From Lactarius indigo (taxonomy: Eukaryota > Basidiomycota > Agaricomycetes > Russulales > Russulaceae): a DNA stretch of 64,000 nucleotides. The stretch is from positions 992,001 to 1,056,000 of the forward strand of contig JAFKAC010000003.1 of the NCBI GenBank assembly GCA_025766275.1. Direction: 5' to 3'. Positions 52,793 through 64,000 of the stretch are shown here, one piece after another; position 1 is the stretch's first letter, and each line of letters begins with the position of its first letter. The notes beneath the pieces were generated by a model. The model was not told where the DNA came from. It made no database searches and worked only from the letters and a program-made list of their open reading frames with translations. Position numbers and translations under genes: made by a program.

Positions 52793-54533
52793 ATGAGCTC
52801 GGATTTACTCTCTCTACGCGCAGAACTCAAGTATTTTGAAAGGGAGTTCAAGGCGGAAAACGGACATGCCCCCTCGGTCGACGATATCAAGAATGCAGGA
52901 TTCGGTACGATCCTGGTAGTGTTCATCCCCGAGACATATCCACGGCTCATCATTACCACCTAGTACAGCCGATAAGTACAGGCTTTACAAGAAGCTCTCC
53001 AAGCTCGTAAACGCCACTGGCTCTTTCCGAGAAAACCCAATTATCCCACCTTCGACGCCCCCACGTTCCGCCCCTCCCAAGTCAGAGGCACCCCAATCTA
53101 TCATCCCTAGATCACGCGCAGTCAAGACTGGAATCGTTTCCGGATCCAATCCCTTCTCTCCCGTGAAGAATAAAGAAAAACATGCCGCATCCTATTCTCT
53201 CTCAGCTCTTGATGAATCCGCTAACCCCTTCACGACACCGCGCAAGGCTAAGCAGGCGCTCTTTCCGCCATCAAAATCCCTATCTCCCGATCCTTTCCCG
53301 CCCCTACGGACGCCTGTTGACCCTACTCACCCGCTTCAGGAATCCAAGCAAAGTAATACCATCTGTCGAGCTCGGAAACGACTACGTGGCGAAGCTGTCT
53401 CGCCCTCCCCTGTCAAAGAGAAGCGCCAGCGTATTCTTCCTGACACACTCCCCTTTCCGAAGATGGACTTACTCGACGCCGAAGATAGCGACGATAGTGA
53501 TCCGGCGGTGGCTGAACTGGCAGATTCTTCATTTGTGGCTGATTCCCCCATGAAACCCCTTCCAAAGGGCGGCGCATTCAAGCTCCTATTTGAGGGAGGA
53601 GCTGGCGATGTCGTTACCCAGGAAGGACCCTCCCGATCACGAAAAGTGCCATCTAATTCCGGGCTTGGTTTGTTTGGGTCGAAATCACAACGTGCAAGGA
53701 GCATGTCGACATCTTCGGACTCTGAGACGCTCTCCGATAATCATCAGGCCCCCGAAATGAAGGCTTCAGAAGGAAGTTCCGTCAAATATGGTGCAAAAAC
53801 TCGGACTGAAAAGCGTTTATACCCCGATGGCTCTGCGTCCCGCAAGAAGAATCGTTTTGGTGCTATGGAACCAACCACGGAACCAAAACAGGTTATACAA
53901 GCCGATCATACGGGGGACAACTCATGGACTATAACAGCTACCAAACCTTCACTGGCTGACACAGAGTCCGACGCGCGCGATACCCTTTGCCCAAGTCACC
54001 GCCCCGCCCTTTTACCGCCATCCCCGCCTCCGGCCGGCTCTAGTTCTGCATATGTTGGGAAGAGAAAAGCGAAAGGCCCAATCGCTAAACGGACCAAAGT
54101 CCCGGAGGATTCGGGATGTGAAGACGAAGATGGCGCTGATGTTCACGTAAAGATCCGCGAGTGGAGTTGGCAACTGCGCAAATCAAGCCGTGTTACAGAC
54201 ACGTTAGTGGAGGACTTAGACCCCGTTCTTGGTTTCGGCACACATGACCGACAGTCAAGCCCAGGTCCCACGATCAACGATACGCCAGGTGACATTGTTA
54301 TCAACCTCCCAGACGATCTGCGTCGGTTGCTCGCAATTTCTCCATCCAAAGCCCAGTTCACACGCGATGTCAGCGTGGTGCGCGGTGTGTTGTACGGTGA
54401 ACGCACGAGCAATTATGACGCACAGAGGGGTGGAGACATTTGGGGCGTGGGTGAGGTAGATGATGCAAACGACTCGCAGGCTGAGGATGATTGGGTAGGA
54501 GAGCCCGTACCATGGGAGACAGGGGAACTATAA
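52793..54533 (+). CDS. SLD2: DNA replication initiation factor SLD2/DRC1
   Basis: This CDK-regulated factor helps load GINS and polymerase epsilon at origins and corresponds to the N-terminal part of animal RECQL4. Exons are 52793-52904 and 52969-54533 (donor G|GTACG, acceptor TAGTACAG), coding 558 residues. The family signature is at the very N-terminus: LRAELKYFEREFKAENGHAP, SVDDIK, then after the intron ADKYRLYKKLSKL. The remainder is disordered and carries many SP/TP sites (FSPVKNK, FTTPRKA, SLSPDPF, AVSPSPVKEK), as expected for a CDK target. A second conserved-looking part has DIVINLPDDLRRLLAISPSK. It ends in an acidic tail. The ATG at 52793 is the first in frame. Confidence 0.85.
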
Positions 54534-55146
54534 CGTCAATTCCGCGTGCATTGTATGTCACTCGTTTGTCTGCACAATCTTTGCTATGATTTATGCCGGT
54601 AGTTGAGCGGCATTGCAGGCTGTCATCGAGTCTAAGTTGCTGCGCGCGGTTATAGCATGTACACGCGACCACGTGAGGCACGTGGATGTCGCGCGCAGTG
54701 GTATACGCAAAACCCTTTCGCAATTCACCTTAGGCTGTGCGTTATAGTGCTGGTGCATACGTCTGCCTCGCCGCGCGTGAACCACGAATTTGGCATGTGC
54801 CCCGCGTCCCCAACGCCTCTCCGTGCTCGTATCTGCGAAACCCCTCAGACGGGGGAGCCTTACCGGGTATGCTTTCCCTCATGGCCTTGCCGTGAGGCAT
54901 TCCTCGATTTTCCCCACACTCATTACTGCCCACCTGGCGCATCCATCACGTATGTGTGGACGGTCTCACAGTAGCATGGCCGCATGTTTTGGTTCGCGTA
55001 GCCCTGCCCTTCTCAACGTGCCCGTCCTGCGCACCAGTTATTACCTCCCACCCGCAACCCCGACATCCATATCGCTCTTTCCTCTCATCCACACCTAACG
55101 ACTATTCAAGACTAGCTCCCGCTTTTTTTGCTTCACGATTATTATA
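54534..55146. other. Intergenic, nothing recognised
   Basis: About 610 bases separate SLD2 from the F-box gene. Pyrimidine-rich sequence near 55080-55140 probably belongs to the promoter of the latter. No RNA gene or repeat was recognised. Confidence 0.4.
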
Positions 55147-57608
55147 ATGCCTCCTCGCCGTGGTGCCAGACAACAACAGAAACAGCAAAAGCAGGAGCCT
55201 CCCAAGGCCCCTGGCTTAATTCGTGATCCCGAAGTCACCTATAAATTAATGGAATATGTCCTGGATAGCCCCAATGGCAAGAGGACTCTATCGAGACTCG
55301 CAAGAGTGTCGAAGGTGTTGGTCGAGCCAGGGTTGGGCCTGTTGTGGAAAGAGCTGGATAATCTCGTTCCCCTTATTTCTCTATTTCCGAACCATCTATT
55401 TAAGAGGGCCAAGCGCCCCGGGCTAGGCCTAGTGAGCTAATCCGATTCATTGGACCTTGTGATCATCTCACATCGTGAACATAGGCTGAGCCACCAGCCC
55501 CAGAGCACTGGGAGAAGGTCGTTCAATATGGTGAGCGCGTGCGGCGCCTCACATACGACGAAGGTTCCAAGAGCGTTTCTCCTTCCATCTTCTCTATCAT
55601 CGACGAACATCGTCCGCGCACCTACATTCTTCCCAACCTCACCACACTTGTCTGGCGCATCGAGACACCCGCCGGGCTTGACCACCTCAACCTCTTCCTT
55701 AACCCCGAACTACAGAACCTCACACTCGACATTGCCCCGCGTCTCCCGCAGATTAGCGATGTACTTGCTGATATCTCGCGACGCACAAAACTCAGCTCCC
55801 TATCCTTGACCTCTCTCGTGCCGCTACCGGACGACCTCCCACGTCACCTTGCTCCGCAAACAGACCTCGATAGAGTGGCATTGATGGCGCCTGGTGCGCT
55901 TTCACCCAGCCTCGGACGCTGGTTGGCTTCTCTCGAGCGCTTGCGGTCCCTGCAGTTGGATCTCTCGGGTCGCCCAAGCAAAGCCGTGGACGAGTTTTTC
56001 CGACACGTTGGAGCCTCAGGTTCTGGGTTCAGCACGCCAAACTCGGCTCGATCGCGCGACAGCGGCGTGTTCTCTAGCGAGGACATCGATTTTACCGAGA
56101 TCAAAAAGTCAATGAAGAAATCGAAACAGCGTGCCGCTGTCGATGACCGTGCTCCGATCAGCGGAGCCTTTGTGGCTCTGAGGTCATTGCAGCTCACTGG
56201 CGAGGTCCCCGCCGTCGTCGCCTTCCTCCGGCGTATTGCCAGCCCGTTGACGCAGCTGGAGCTCGTCATTGAGGATCCATTCGACAAAGCCGACTGGCGC
56301 AACCTCTGCGTTCTCCTTTCGCAGTCTTTCGGAGAGAGCCTGCAGTCCTTGAAGATATCCGCCGGTGGCTCATCCCGCTTCAATGACCTCGTCCGCTCGA
56401 CGACAACAAGAGCAGAGCCCGTTTCCCGCAGGCTGTCGCTCGAGTCGCTGACAGGTCTTCCCCGCCTCACTCGTCTCGACATTGACCTCCCCGAATCTGT
56501 CATCATCCAGAACTCCGACGTCGTGCAGCTCGCCGAGGCTTGCCCCAGCTTGGAGACCCTCCGCCTCTGCCCTACCGCACGCTTCCCCGTCTCCACTGGA
56601 CCACCCAGCCTTACCCTTGACGGTCTGGCGCAGCTCACTGCACGCTGCCGCAACCTCGAGACACTCGCAGTCGTCGTGAATGGGGACGCGGTCGACCCGC
56701 AGATGTACATGCACCGTGTCGTGTCCTCGCGCACGCTGCTCAAGCTGCACCTCGGCCACTCGTGGGTGCGCGAGCCACTCACAGCCGCGTTGGCGCTATC
56801 GCATCTGGCACCGCACGCCGACACACTCAGGTGGTTCCACGAGAAGAACCGTCCCGGCTTCATCGAGACGCACGCCCTGGGTTGGCAGCGCGTGGCAGAG
56901 ATGCTTCCCCACCTCCAGGACGTGCGCCTCACGGAGCGCTGGATGGCCGGGCGTGCGGAGCTCCCCGAGCCGCGGCACATGGTCGACAAAGCCATTGACG
57001 CTAAACCCCTCATGCGCGATAATGTCGCCCAAGCGGTACCCAGGACGACATCCACCGCAACGCAGGTCGTACCTCGGACTTCAGACAAGGCGGTCTCGGC
57101 GTGGCCACGCGCAAGGTCTACCGCGGTCGACGCTACACCCGCCGTCAACAGTCAGGGGGTAGACGCCGTCCCGACTTCTGTGGATGAGGGCATCATGGTA
57201 TCGCCTGTTATGGTTTCGCGGGAGATCGAAGCCGTCGTCGAGAAGGTTTCGGAATCCGTGGACGCCTCCATGGAGATCATGGACATCGACGAAGACGAGG
57301 CGGAGATGTCTCCTCCGCCACCGAAGAAAGCCCCATACATACCGCAAATCTATGTCCCTACAGTTGTCGGCAGCGCAATCACCCTCGCGTGGAAGACGAT
57401 GCTTTTTGGTCCAAATTTTGTGACCGCACGCATGCAAGACGTCTGGGCGATGACCCCCTTCCATGCGTCCAAAACTCGTACCGACATGGCCCAGCTTCAC
57501 GATGAGAAAGAGGAGGATTCGGACGAGGGGTCCGTCGTGTCGGAAAAGGTGCTGACTGTGGATTCGGGCGTGGGTCTGGACACCGACATCGTTCCTGTCT
57601 GTATATGA
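55147..57608 (+). CDS. F-box/LRR-like protein
   Basis: Exons are 55147-55431 and 55491-57608 (donor GTGAGC, acceptor GGCTGAG), coding 800 residues. After a Gln/Lys-rich start, the segment YVLDSPNGKRTLSRLARVSK and EPGLGLLWKELDNLVPLISL is the F-box-like opening of a large Agaricomycete family. Leucine-rich repeat-like strands follow over residues about 150-500 (LERLRSLQLDLSGRP, LVALRSLQLTGEVP-like, ACPSLETLRLCPTA, CRNLETLAVVV). The C-terminal 200 residues are disordered, with an acidic stretch (MDIDEDEAEMSPPPPKK). F-box proteins recruit substrates to SCF ubiquitin ligases; the substrate here is unknown. Confidence 0.82.
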
Positions 57609-57950
57609 TTTATGCTCTTAGTATGACCCTTCGTTTCGCTCATGTTTTCCTGTATGCGTTCTTTTTTTCTTTTTTTCTTTCTTTGCACTTAGGAGAGGTC
57701 GGACACTAGCACGGCGACGAACAAGAATCTTACATATGGACACGATACTCATGAATCTCGTATTGAAACAAAGTCGGATGACCTTATTCAAGTTGTTCAC
57801 GTTGACGCGGGAACACCCTCCTGCGGTCCCAGCCACTGGCAATCCGCAAAGATCGAGTTTACTCAAAATGGAAACCCTAACCTTGGCGCAGTAAGGACGC
57901 GTCAGTCCGAGTCGAATCGACCGAGCACGCATATCGCTTCACCTAACATC
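57609..57950. other. Intergenic between F-box gene and RPN5
   Basis: About 340 bases with a T-rich tract near 57660 (terminator or UTR region of the F-box gene) and the short promoter of RPN5. Nothing else was recognised. Confidence 0.4.
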
Positions 57951-59777
57951 ATGTCTGAAGGCATCAGCGGAAAGCTCCAGCAAAAGGACTTTACACCCGA
58001 AACAGATGAATTGCTTCCTCAGGCCACAGTGCTTGCACAGGTGGGCTCCCCACTTTGCTGCAGAGAGCTCTAGTCTTGGCTCACGATGCTCTAGGCTGGG
58101 AACCTCCAGGAGGCACTGGACAAGCTCTTCGCCCTCGAGAAGCAAGCCAGAAATGTGAAGTCGCCCTTTCCTCTCAATAGGAGCTCATTCTCATTCGATG
58201 TCTTTCAGGGCTCTGACTTGAGGTCTACCACGCGACTCGTGAAAGCGATCATCGAGCTGGAGTACGACGCGCGGGACTACGCGCAGCTCAACTCGAGCAT
58301 CAACACGTTGAGCAAGAAGCACGGCCAATTGAAAGGTGCCATCCAGGGCATGGTGGAACTAGCCATGTCCTGGCTGGACGAGATCAAGCAAAGAGACGGA
58401 ATCGAAAAGTGGCTCGAATTGGTCGAGACACTGCGCACTGTAACGGAGGGCAAGGCACGTCACTCTCAGCTGGACAGCTGAACGGGTCCCTGTAGCTCAC
58501 GCGCTCATCTGTTCTAGCTGTTCTTGGAGACACCGCGGGCTCGCGTCACGCTCTCTCTTGCCCACCACCATGAAGCCTTGTATCGAAACCCGAAGCCTAA
58601 AACAGCGCCACCTCGCGACTCCCTTATCACAGCCTCCGATCTACTGTCAGACCTTCAGGTCGAGACGTATTCTTCGATGGAGCGCGTCGAGAAGACCAAG
58701 TTCATCTTGGAACAGATGCGTTTACTCCTCGAGGTAGCCCGACTGAAAGATGAGGAGGGCCCAAATGCGGGGAAAAGCGACAAGGGTGCTCTCAGTGGCG
58801 GCGGCGAGACAGAATGGGTCAAGTTGCGCGTGCAGAGCCGAAAGGTCAACGAGCAATTCCTGAAAGAAGCAGGAAACGAGGTGCGTCCGTTCGAAGTAGT
58901 GTGGGACTGCTCTAAGTTTCCACAACACAGGGGATTAAATTGCAGTTCTATGATATGATGGTGCAATACGGCCTGCGGCATAAAGCCTATCTGGACGTTG
59001 CAAAATATTACCACAAAGTCTGGGAGACACCATCTATAAAAGAGGATGTCCAAGGCAAAGGGAAGACAGTACGCGGCGATTCGATTATTCCTACCTCTTA
59101 ATCTGACACCTCTTTTAAGGCTCTTGAGCACATCGTTTACTATGTAGCGCTTTCTCCCCACGACAACGAACAATCGGACATGATGCACCGGTTGTTCGTA
59201 GACCCAGCGCTCGAGAAATTGGAATTGCAATAGTGCGTTCTTCGCCAAAGTACAACATGAGCGACATTAGGTTGACACTTATTCAGCAACCTGATAAAAT
59301 CCTTCATCACTGACGAACTCATGCGATGGCCCGGAATCGTAGACGTTTTCGGACCGTTCTTACGCAAAACAGATGTCTTCACGAATGACAAGCACTGGGA
59401 AGACCTACATACACGGGTGATAGAACACGTACGTAGCGGTTTCCGCGCCGCCGCCACCTTTGGTATACTCATCACCCATGTAGAACGTACGGGTCATCGC
59501 AAAATACTATACCCGCATCACCCTCGCACGCTTGACCGCCCTTCTTGACCTCGCCCCCCAACAGGCAGAGGAGACACTCTGTCGACTAGTCGTGGCGGGC
59601 ACGGTGTGGGCACGTATCGACCGTCCGGCAGGTGTCGTGAATTTCCGCAATAAGCGGAGTGCAGAGGACGTTATGAACGACTGGAGTTCGGACATGCAGA
59701 AACTCCTCGGCCTCGTGGAGAAGACGTGGATGGGGGTGAATGCGGCGCAGGCAGCGCAGGCTAGGACTAAAGCATGA
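57951..59777 (+). CDS. RPN5: 26S proteasome regulatory subunit RPN5 (PSMD12)
   Basis: This is a lid subunit of the 19S regulatory particle. Eight exons: 57951-58040, 58095-58154, 58209-58454, 58518-58880, 58946-59068, 59120-59232, 59287-59428 and 59484-59777, coding 476 residues. Conserved segments can be read along the whole chain: LQEALDKLFALEKQAR, LSKKHGQLKGAIQGMVE, LVETLRTVTEGK, DLQVETYSSMERVEKTKFIL, YVALSPHDNEQSDMMHRLF, DELMRWPGIVDVF. The C-terminal PCI domain has IAKYYTRITLARLTALLDLA and FRNKRSAEDVMNDWSSDM. Intron 3 has a GC donor (AAG|GCACGT). It is convergent with MRPS23. Confidence 0.95.
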
Positions 59778-60191
59778 CCACGTTGTACGATATGGGCGTT
59801 GATGCCGTCACTCCATTCTATTTCGGCCCCCCTGTGTATGTGATGCGCGTGGAGCAGGACTCGAGCGAGCAAGGCATACTACTTTCCATTTATCCCAAAG
59901 CCGCTCATAGGAGCTGCGAGGAGCTCGGGCAATAAACTCCCTTGACGTATTGAGGCTTGAATTTTTGAAACTCGAAGATCCCTGAGACTCACGTTAGGAC
60001 TTTCGGAATTGACGACATTGTAGTGCAGTTCGCAACAACTGTGTAGTACCGTCTCGCGTGACCATACGTAGCCGATTGCAGACGCAATTTGCACAACCTT
60101 CTCAAATGCCGCGTGCACCGGTACTCAGTCAAAGCCGCCCGTGTGTGTGCATTCACCGAATAAAGGGGTTATTTCGCATGGAAGTAGTTAT
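59778..60191. other. Convergent 3' flanks of RPN5 and MRPS23
   Basis: About 410 bases lie between two stop codons. Short frames only; no repeat or RNA gene was recognised. Confidence 0.4.
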
Positions 60192-61100
60192 CTATATGCG
60201 ACGCCCATGAGTGCCTATGAAATCTGTAGAGACCGTGGAGGGCGTCGGGTCTATGGGTTCCGTCAACGCGGGGGAATAATCCGGCCGCACGCCCTCCCTC
60301 CACAACCGCACATACTCCTCACCGCGACTCCACTCGCCCCCGCTGCTGCTGCTGCTGCTACTGCCAGTGCCAAGGGGCACCATGCGCCAGCGCCGACGCG
60401 CGAGCCTCGTGCTATCATCCAGCCGCTCGCTGCGGCGCTCGTCCGCTTCGAGCACGGCGCTCTCAGCCGCAAAGCCACGCGCAGTCGCTGATGGCCCGAA
60501 GCGCGCGCCGTGCGCAATGGACGCCTGCTGCGCTGCGAAGCGTGTCGCAACATGCTGCACGGCGCGCAGCGTACGGAACTGCGCGATGGATGCGGCGTAC
60601 GCGTCGCTGAGCGCGAGGCCGTGGGCCTGGTGCAGGTTCAGCGCGAAGCGCACGGCGCTGTGGATGAGTGAGATTAGGGAGGGTTAAATAGGTGAGGTAG
60701 GGGAACGTACTCCTCTGGCGACGGGTTGCGTCCGCGCTGGCTCAGCCGCGTCCAGTGCAGGCCGCCGATGGGGTGCTCGTCCTCGATGGCACCTGCCTCA
60801 GTGAGGCTTCGTGGGCGAAACGATTCGAACGGGTGGTCACGAAAGAACTGGCGTCGAATGTCATCCTCAATGTAGCTGATCGCGAGCGGGCGTGGGCCCG
60901 GGGTTTTTTTTTGAGACAAAAGCGCGTTGTTTTGGTGGTGCGCTGTCGTAGGACGTTCGCGAAGGTGGTTCGCGAGGAGGAAGTGGGAGTGGCGGGTGCT
61001 CGAGGACTGCTTGATACCACACTGGTGGGGTTTTTAGAAGACCAGCACGTGCGAGACGAGAGGCCTGTTTGTGGACTTGGGACGCAATTCGTCTCACCAT
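60192..61100 (-). CDS. MRPS23: Mitochondrial small-subunit ribosomal protein S23, one-base frameshift in A tract
   Basis: This is a structural protein of the mitochondrial ribosome small subunit (yeast Rsm25 type). Exons are 61100-60711 and 60657-60192 (donor GTACGT, acceptor CACAG). The N-terminus MVRRIASQVHKQASRLARAG and PPVWYQAVLEHPPLPLPPRE is typical. The second block, YIEDDIRRQFFRDHPFESFR and GLHWTRLSQRGRNPSPEDAV, lies in a different frame. The switch falls in a run of nine A on the coding strand (60912-60904). With eight A the frame would be continuous, the exon-1 length would fit the splice phase and the product would be 284 residues. In an essential gene this is most likely an assembly or sequencing error. 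A Ser7 run from an AGC repeat lies near the C-terminus. Confidence 0.85.
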
Positions 61101-61252
61101 CGATGTTTTGCGCGCGACTCGTGGAGGAACACACACGTCGCGATTATGTCAGCACAGCTCAGTCCTGGAATATTTCGGGCCTGAAGTTAAGGGAGCATCG
61201 TCGTCGGAACGCCTCGGTCCGGATCGCCAAACCGAGTGAATTCTTCTGTTCT

Positions 61253-64000
61253 ATGGTCTCGAAAAAGAGAGCCTTAGAGGACGCTACTTCACCCAGAGCG
61301 AAGAAAGTCAAGCCTGCAGAAAGGATCACGGACAAGAAAGAAAGAAAAGAGGCAAAGGCCAGTCGGAAAGCCGAGAAGTCGAAGCCATTGCAACACACCA
61401 TTGCGCCAGAGGCGATCGATTTTCCTCGAGGAGGTGGAACAACTTATACACCCCATGAGGTGAAGACCATTCGCGCAGAGGCTATAAAGGAGGCCGAGGG
61501 GTTGTTCAAGGTTCGAGAGCTGCATCATAGTGTGTATGCGCTAATTCTTACAGGAAATTTCTAGGAAAATGCTCAGAAAACGAAGAAGACGCGTAGGAAG
61601 TCAGATGTCAAGGGTAAAGGCAAGGCAGTTGACGATGGAGAAAAGAAAGCAAATTCTATACGAATAGAACACCTGAACTATAAGGTACGTCGCAGGAGAG
61701 CATGGGCGAAGGCTAATGTGGACAGACGTCTCTTCTAATAGCGCATTGCTGTGGGGATGAAAATACTTGCGCAAATAGTCTCTATTGAACCACTGGCTCT
61801 TGTCGTTTCCCTGCCGAACCAACTGTATGGCTATGTACCAATCACTCAAATCACTTCTGAATTCACTTCCGCTCTGGAGTCTATGGACGCCGACGATGAG
61901 CTACCCTCCGACGAGGAAGTGGAAGGGGTAGGTGCTAGGACGTCTCGCGTACTTGACCTTTTCGACCTCTTTCGGCCTGGCCAGTATCTTCGTTGTGTTG
62001 TGATTGCTGCTGGCGCGACGAAAACTGCAACTGGATCTGGACGAGCGAGAGATGATGTCGAAAAGGCCAGCCGGCGGGTGGAGCTGAGCCTCGTCCCCGA
62101 GCACGTGAACCAGGGAGTGGTAAAAACAGACTTGAAGTCTGGTTTCGTGAGTAACGACTACGCGCCGCTTTCGTGAACAATCGCTCATACAGACGTAGAC
62201 CATGTCCGCCTCTGTCAAAAGTATTGAAGACCACGGGTACATTCTTAATCTAGGAGTCCCAGAAGTTTCGGGATTTTTATCCTTCAAAGACGCGAAGAAG
62301 GCTCTGGAGAGCTCAGAGAGACTAGCCGTTGGCGCTATCGTTGATGTCTCTATTTTGACAATGTCGAGCAATGGGCGCACTTGCAACGTCACAATTAATC
62401 CTCCATCCGTAAGGGTTTCCCATGTATGTCTACATCTACCTTTCGCCACTTTTATAATAAGCTTTGGCTTGTAGCTGACCGAGGTTACTGACGTGAAATC
62501 GATTCTTCCTGGAGAACTGGCGCAATGCCTGATCACGAGCGTCTCGCCCCTCGGGTTGAACGTTCAAGTACTAGGATACTTTGAAGGCACTATAGATGAG
62601 TATCACCTGCCGCCAGGCGACCCTGTCGACAACTTTAAGGCTGGGAAGAAGATCAAAGCAAGAGTACTGTATGAGATTCCGGGTACATCCCCTCCACGCT
62701 TTTCCCTCTCACTCGCCTCCCACCTCATAGCCCTGGAGCAAAAATCTGTCAATGCAGGAGGTGGTGACGAGGATACCATAAATATTGATGAGGCATACCC
62801 CGTCGGCACCACGCTAGACTCTGTAAAGATCGTCAGGGTAGAGCCTGAGCGCGGTCTTCTGGTTGACGTGCAGAAGGGCATCCGAGGATTTGTACATGTG
62901 AGTGTTTGCTGTACTCCGCCTACAACCAGTTCGAGCCCTCCTAGATCTCCCACACATCCGACGACTATGTTCCTTCGCTATCTGCCTCGTCTGGTGCATG
63001 GAAAATTGGTACTTCGCATCGTGCCAGGGTCACAGGGTACCATCCTTTTGATGGCGTCCTTCAGCTGTCGATGCGTGCGTCGGTACTGGAACAGCAATTC
63101 CTCAGAGTCTCAGATGTCCAAGTCGGGGAGCTCCTCAAGGGCACAGTCAAGAAACTGACAGAGGGAGCCTTGTTCGTGTCTATCTCCGGGAGCGTAGACG
63201 GCGTCGTCTTCCCCAATCACTACGCAGATATCGTGTTGAAGCATCCGCAGAAGAGATTCAAAGAGGGTGCGAACATCAAGTGTCGCGTAAGTCCACACCC
63301 ACCTGGTAGCAAAACCATTCGTCGATTATTTGTCCTTAAGGTTCTTGTTGTCGATCCCGAGAGAAAGAGGGTCGCTCTGACAGCCAAGAAGACTCTAGTT
63401 GAATCAGATCTGCCTATCGTGTCCCGCTTAGAAAATGCTGAAGTCGGAATGGTGACTCATGCCGTTATCTTCAAGATAGCAGAAAAAAGGCTGCTCGTGG
63501 AATTTTTCAACAACGTCAAGGGTTCTATTCCATTCAAGGAAGCTGGGTAAACGAACAGTCACGCAATGCTTCTCGTTACTGAAACCCTGCCAGCGAAAAC
63601 CTGGTTGGCCCCTTGACCAGCAATTTCAAGGTAGGAAAACCGGTCAAGGTTCGCATCATCTCCGTGAACCCCGAGAAGGGCAATATCACCGCAAGCATCC
63701 GCCGTGCCGCACCTAGTTTTGACATCAACGTTGCCGACATCAGCGCTGTTGAGATTGGTACCAATGTTGACGGTGTGGTGACCGATATCCATAAAGACAA
63801 CGCTGTCTTGTCTCTCAACCCGTCAGATATCCGCGCACTTCTGTCTTTGAAGAACCTGGCGAACCATCGCAACCTCTCTATTTCTCAGTTACGGTCTTCT
63901 CTCAAGGCCGGAGAGGTGCTCGATGAGCTCGTCGTGGTGACACGTAATACAGAAAAGGGCTTCGTGATTGTCGCGAGCCGGCCCAAGACCAAGTCCGCGA
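61253..64000 (+). CDS. RRP5: rRNA biogenesis protein RRP5, 5' part
   Basis: This is a large nucleolar protein needed for processing of both 18S and 5.8S/25S pre-rRNA. The gene runs off the window. Exons seen: 61253-61510, 61565-61684, 61742-62146, 62199-62408, 62475-62897, 62945-63286, 63341-63546 and 63594 onward. The N-terminus is very Lys-rich (KKERKEAKASRKAEKSK). Tandem S1 RNA-binding repeats follow, for example VGMKILAQIVSIEPLALVVS, VKSIEDHGYILNLGVPEVSG, VKIVRVEPERGLLVDVQKGI, GTVKKLTEGALFVSISG and IGTNVDGVVTDIHKDNAVLS. This order of basic N-terminus and S1 repeats is that of RRP5; the TPR-like C-terminal part is beyond the window. It shares a promoter region of about 150 bp with MRPS23. 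Confidence 0.93.

Noticed and set aside
55844..57148. 434-codon minus-strand frame opposite the F-box gene
   Set aside because: Cys/Ser/Arg-rich shadow of a GC-rich sense gene; no conserved features.

Overview
The window reads as a chromosome segment from a mushroom-forming basidiomycete (Agaricomycete-like; this is inference). The genes are split by many short introns of about 50 bases. The single-copy genes are typical eukaryotic housekeeping genes. Two tandem genes resemble a seven-helix membrane family that is common in Agaricomycetes, and the transposons are fungal types: a Tad-like LINE and chromodomain Ty3/gypsy elements.

Left arm (1-19.7 kb): a small conserved gene of unknown role (336-953, -), a long disordered Ser/Pro-rich protein (about 1152-3320, -), a membrane CN-hydrolase resembling apolipoprotein N-acyltransferase (4560-6352, -), a 4-coumarate-CoA-ligase-like enzyme of 18 exons (7823-10472, +), two tandem seven-helix membrane proteins with matching exon lengths (12340-13695 and 15423-16876, +), a broken gene of a repeated family (17500-18085, -) and Mediator subunit MED7 (18716-19718, +).

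Centre (19.83-44.51 kb): a 24.7 kb transposon nest. A LINE on the minus strand is flanked by a perfect 17 bp target duplication. It contains a solo LTR (21571-22124) and a full-length gypsy element A (22380-38185). Element A contains a second gypsy element B (27059-34908). Every inserted unit has an exact target duplication (ATCGG, CCGCC, AGACT), so the order can be read: the LINE came first, then the solo-LTR event and A, then B into A. Both gypsy families carry the hallmarks of Tf1/sushi-type self-priming: an 11-nt primer-binding site exactly complementary to an 11-nt LTR motif about 33-34 nt downstream of a TATA box. Both have a -1 slippery heptamer between gag and pol. Both have long extensions after the chromodomain, and in A the extension ends in CCHC zinc knuckles.

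Right arm (44.5-64 kb): a short BCL7-like gene (44726-45454, +) whose upstream region abuts the LINE, a second 18-exon CoA ligase (45725-48422, +), splicing factor SF3A2/PRP11 with a 4-nt and an 8-nt exon (48774-49672, +), a disordered Pro/Ser-rich protein (49997-52404, -), replication factor SLD2 (52793-54533, +), an F-box/LRR-like protein (55147-57608, +), proteasome lid subunit RPN5 (57951-59777, +), mitoribosomal MRPS23 with one extra base in an A tract (60192-61100, -), and the 5' part of ribosome-biogenesis factor RRP5 (61253 to the window end, +).

The host genes do not form an obvious pathway. The two CoA ligases and the two seven-helix genes are local duplications around a core of single-copy genes. 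The strongest novelty is in the nested gypsy elements: the self-priming geometry, the frameshift sites, the C-terminal zinc-knuckle module and the CpG-transition pattern.
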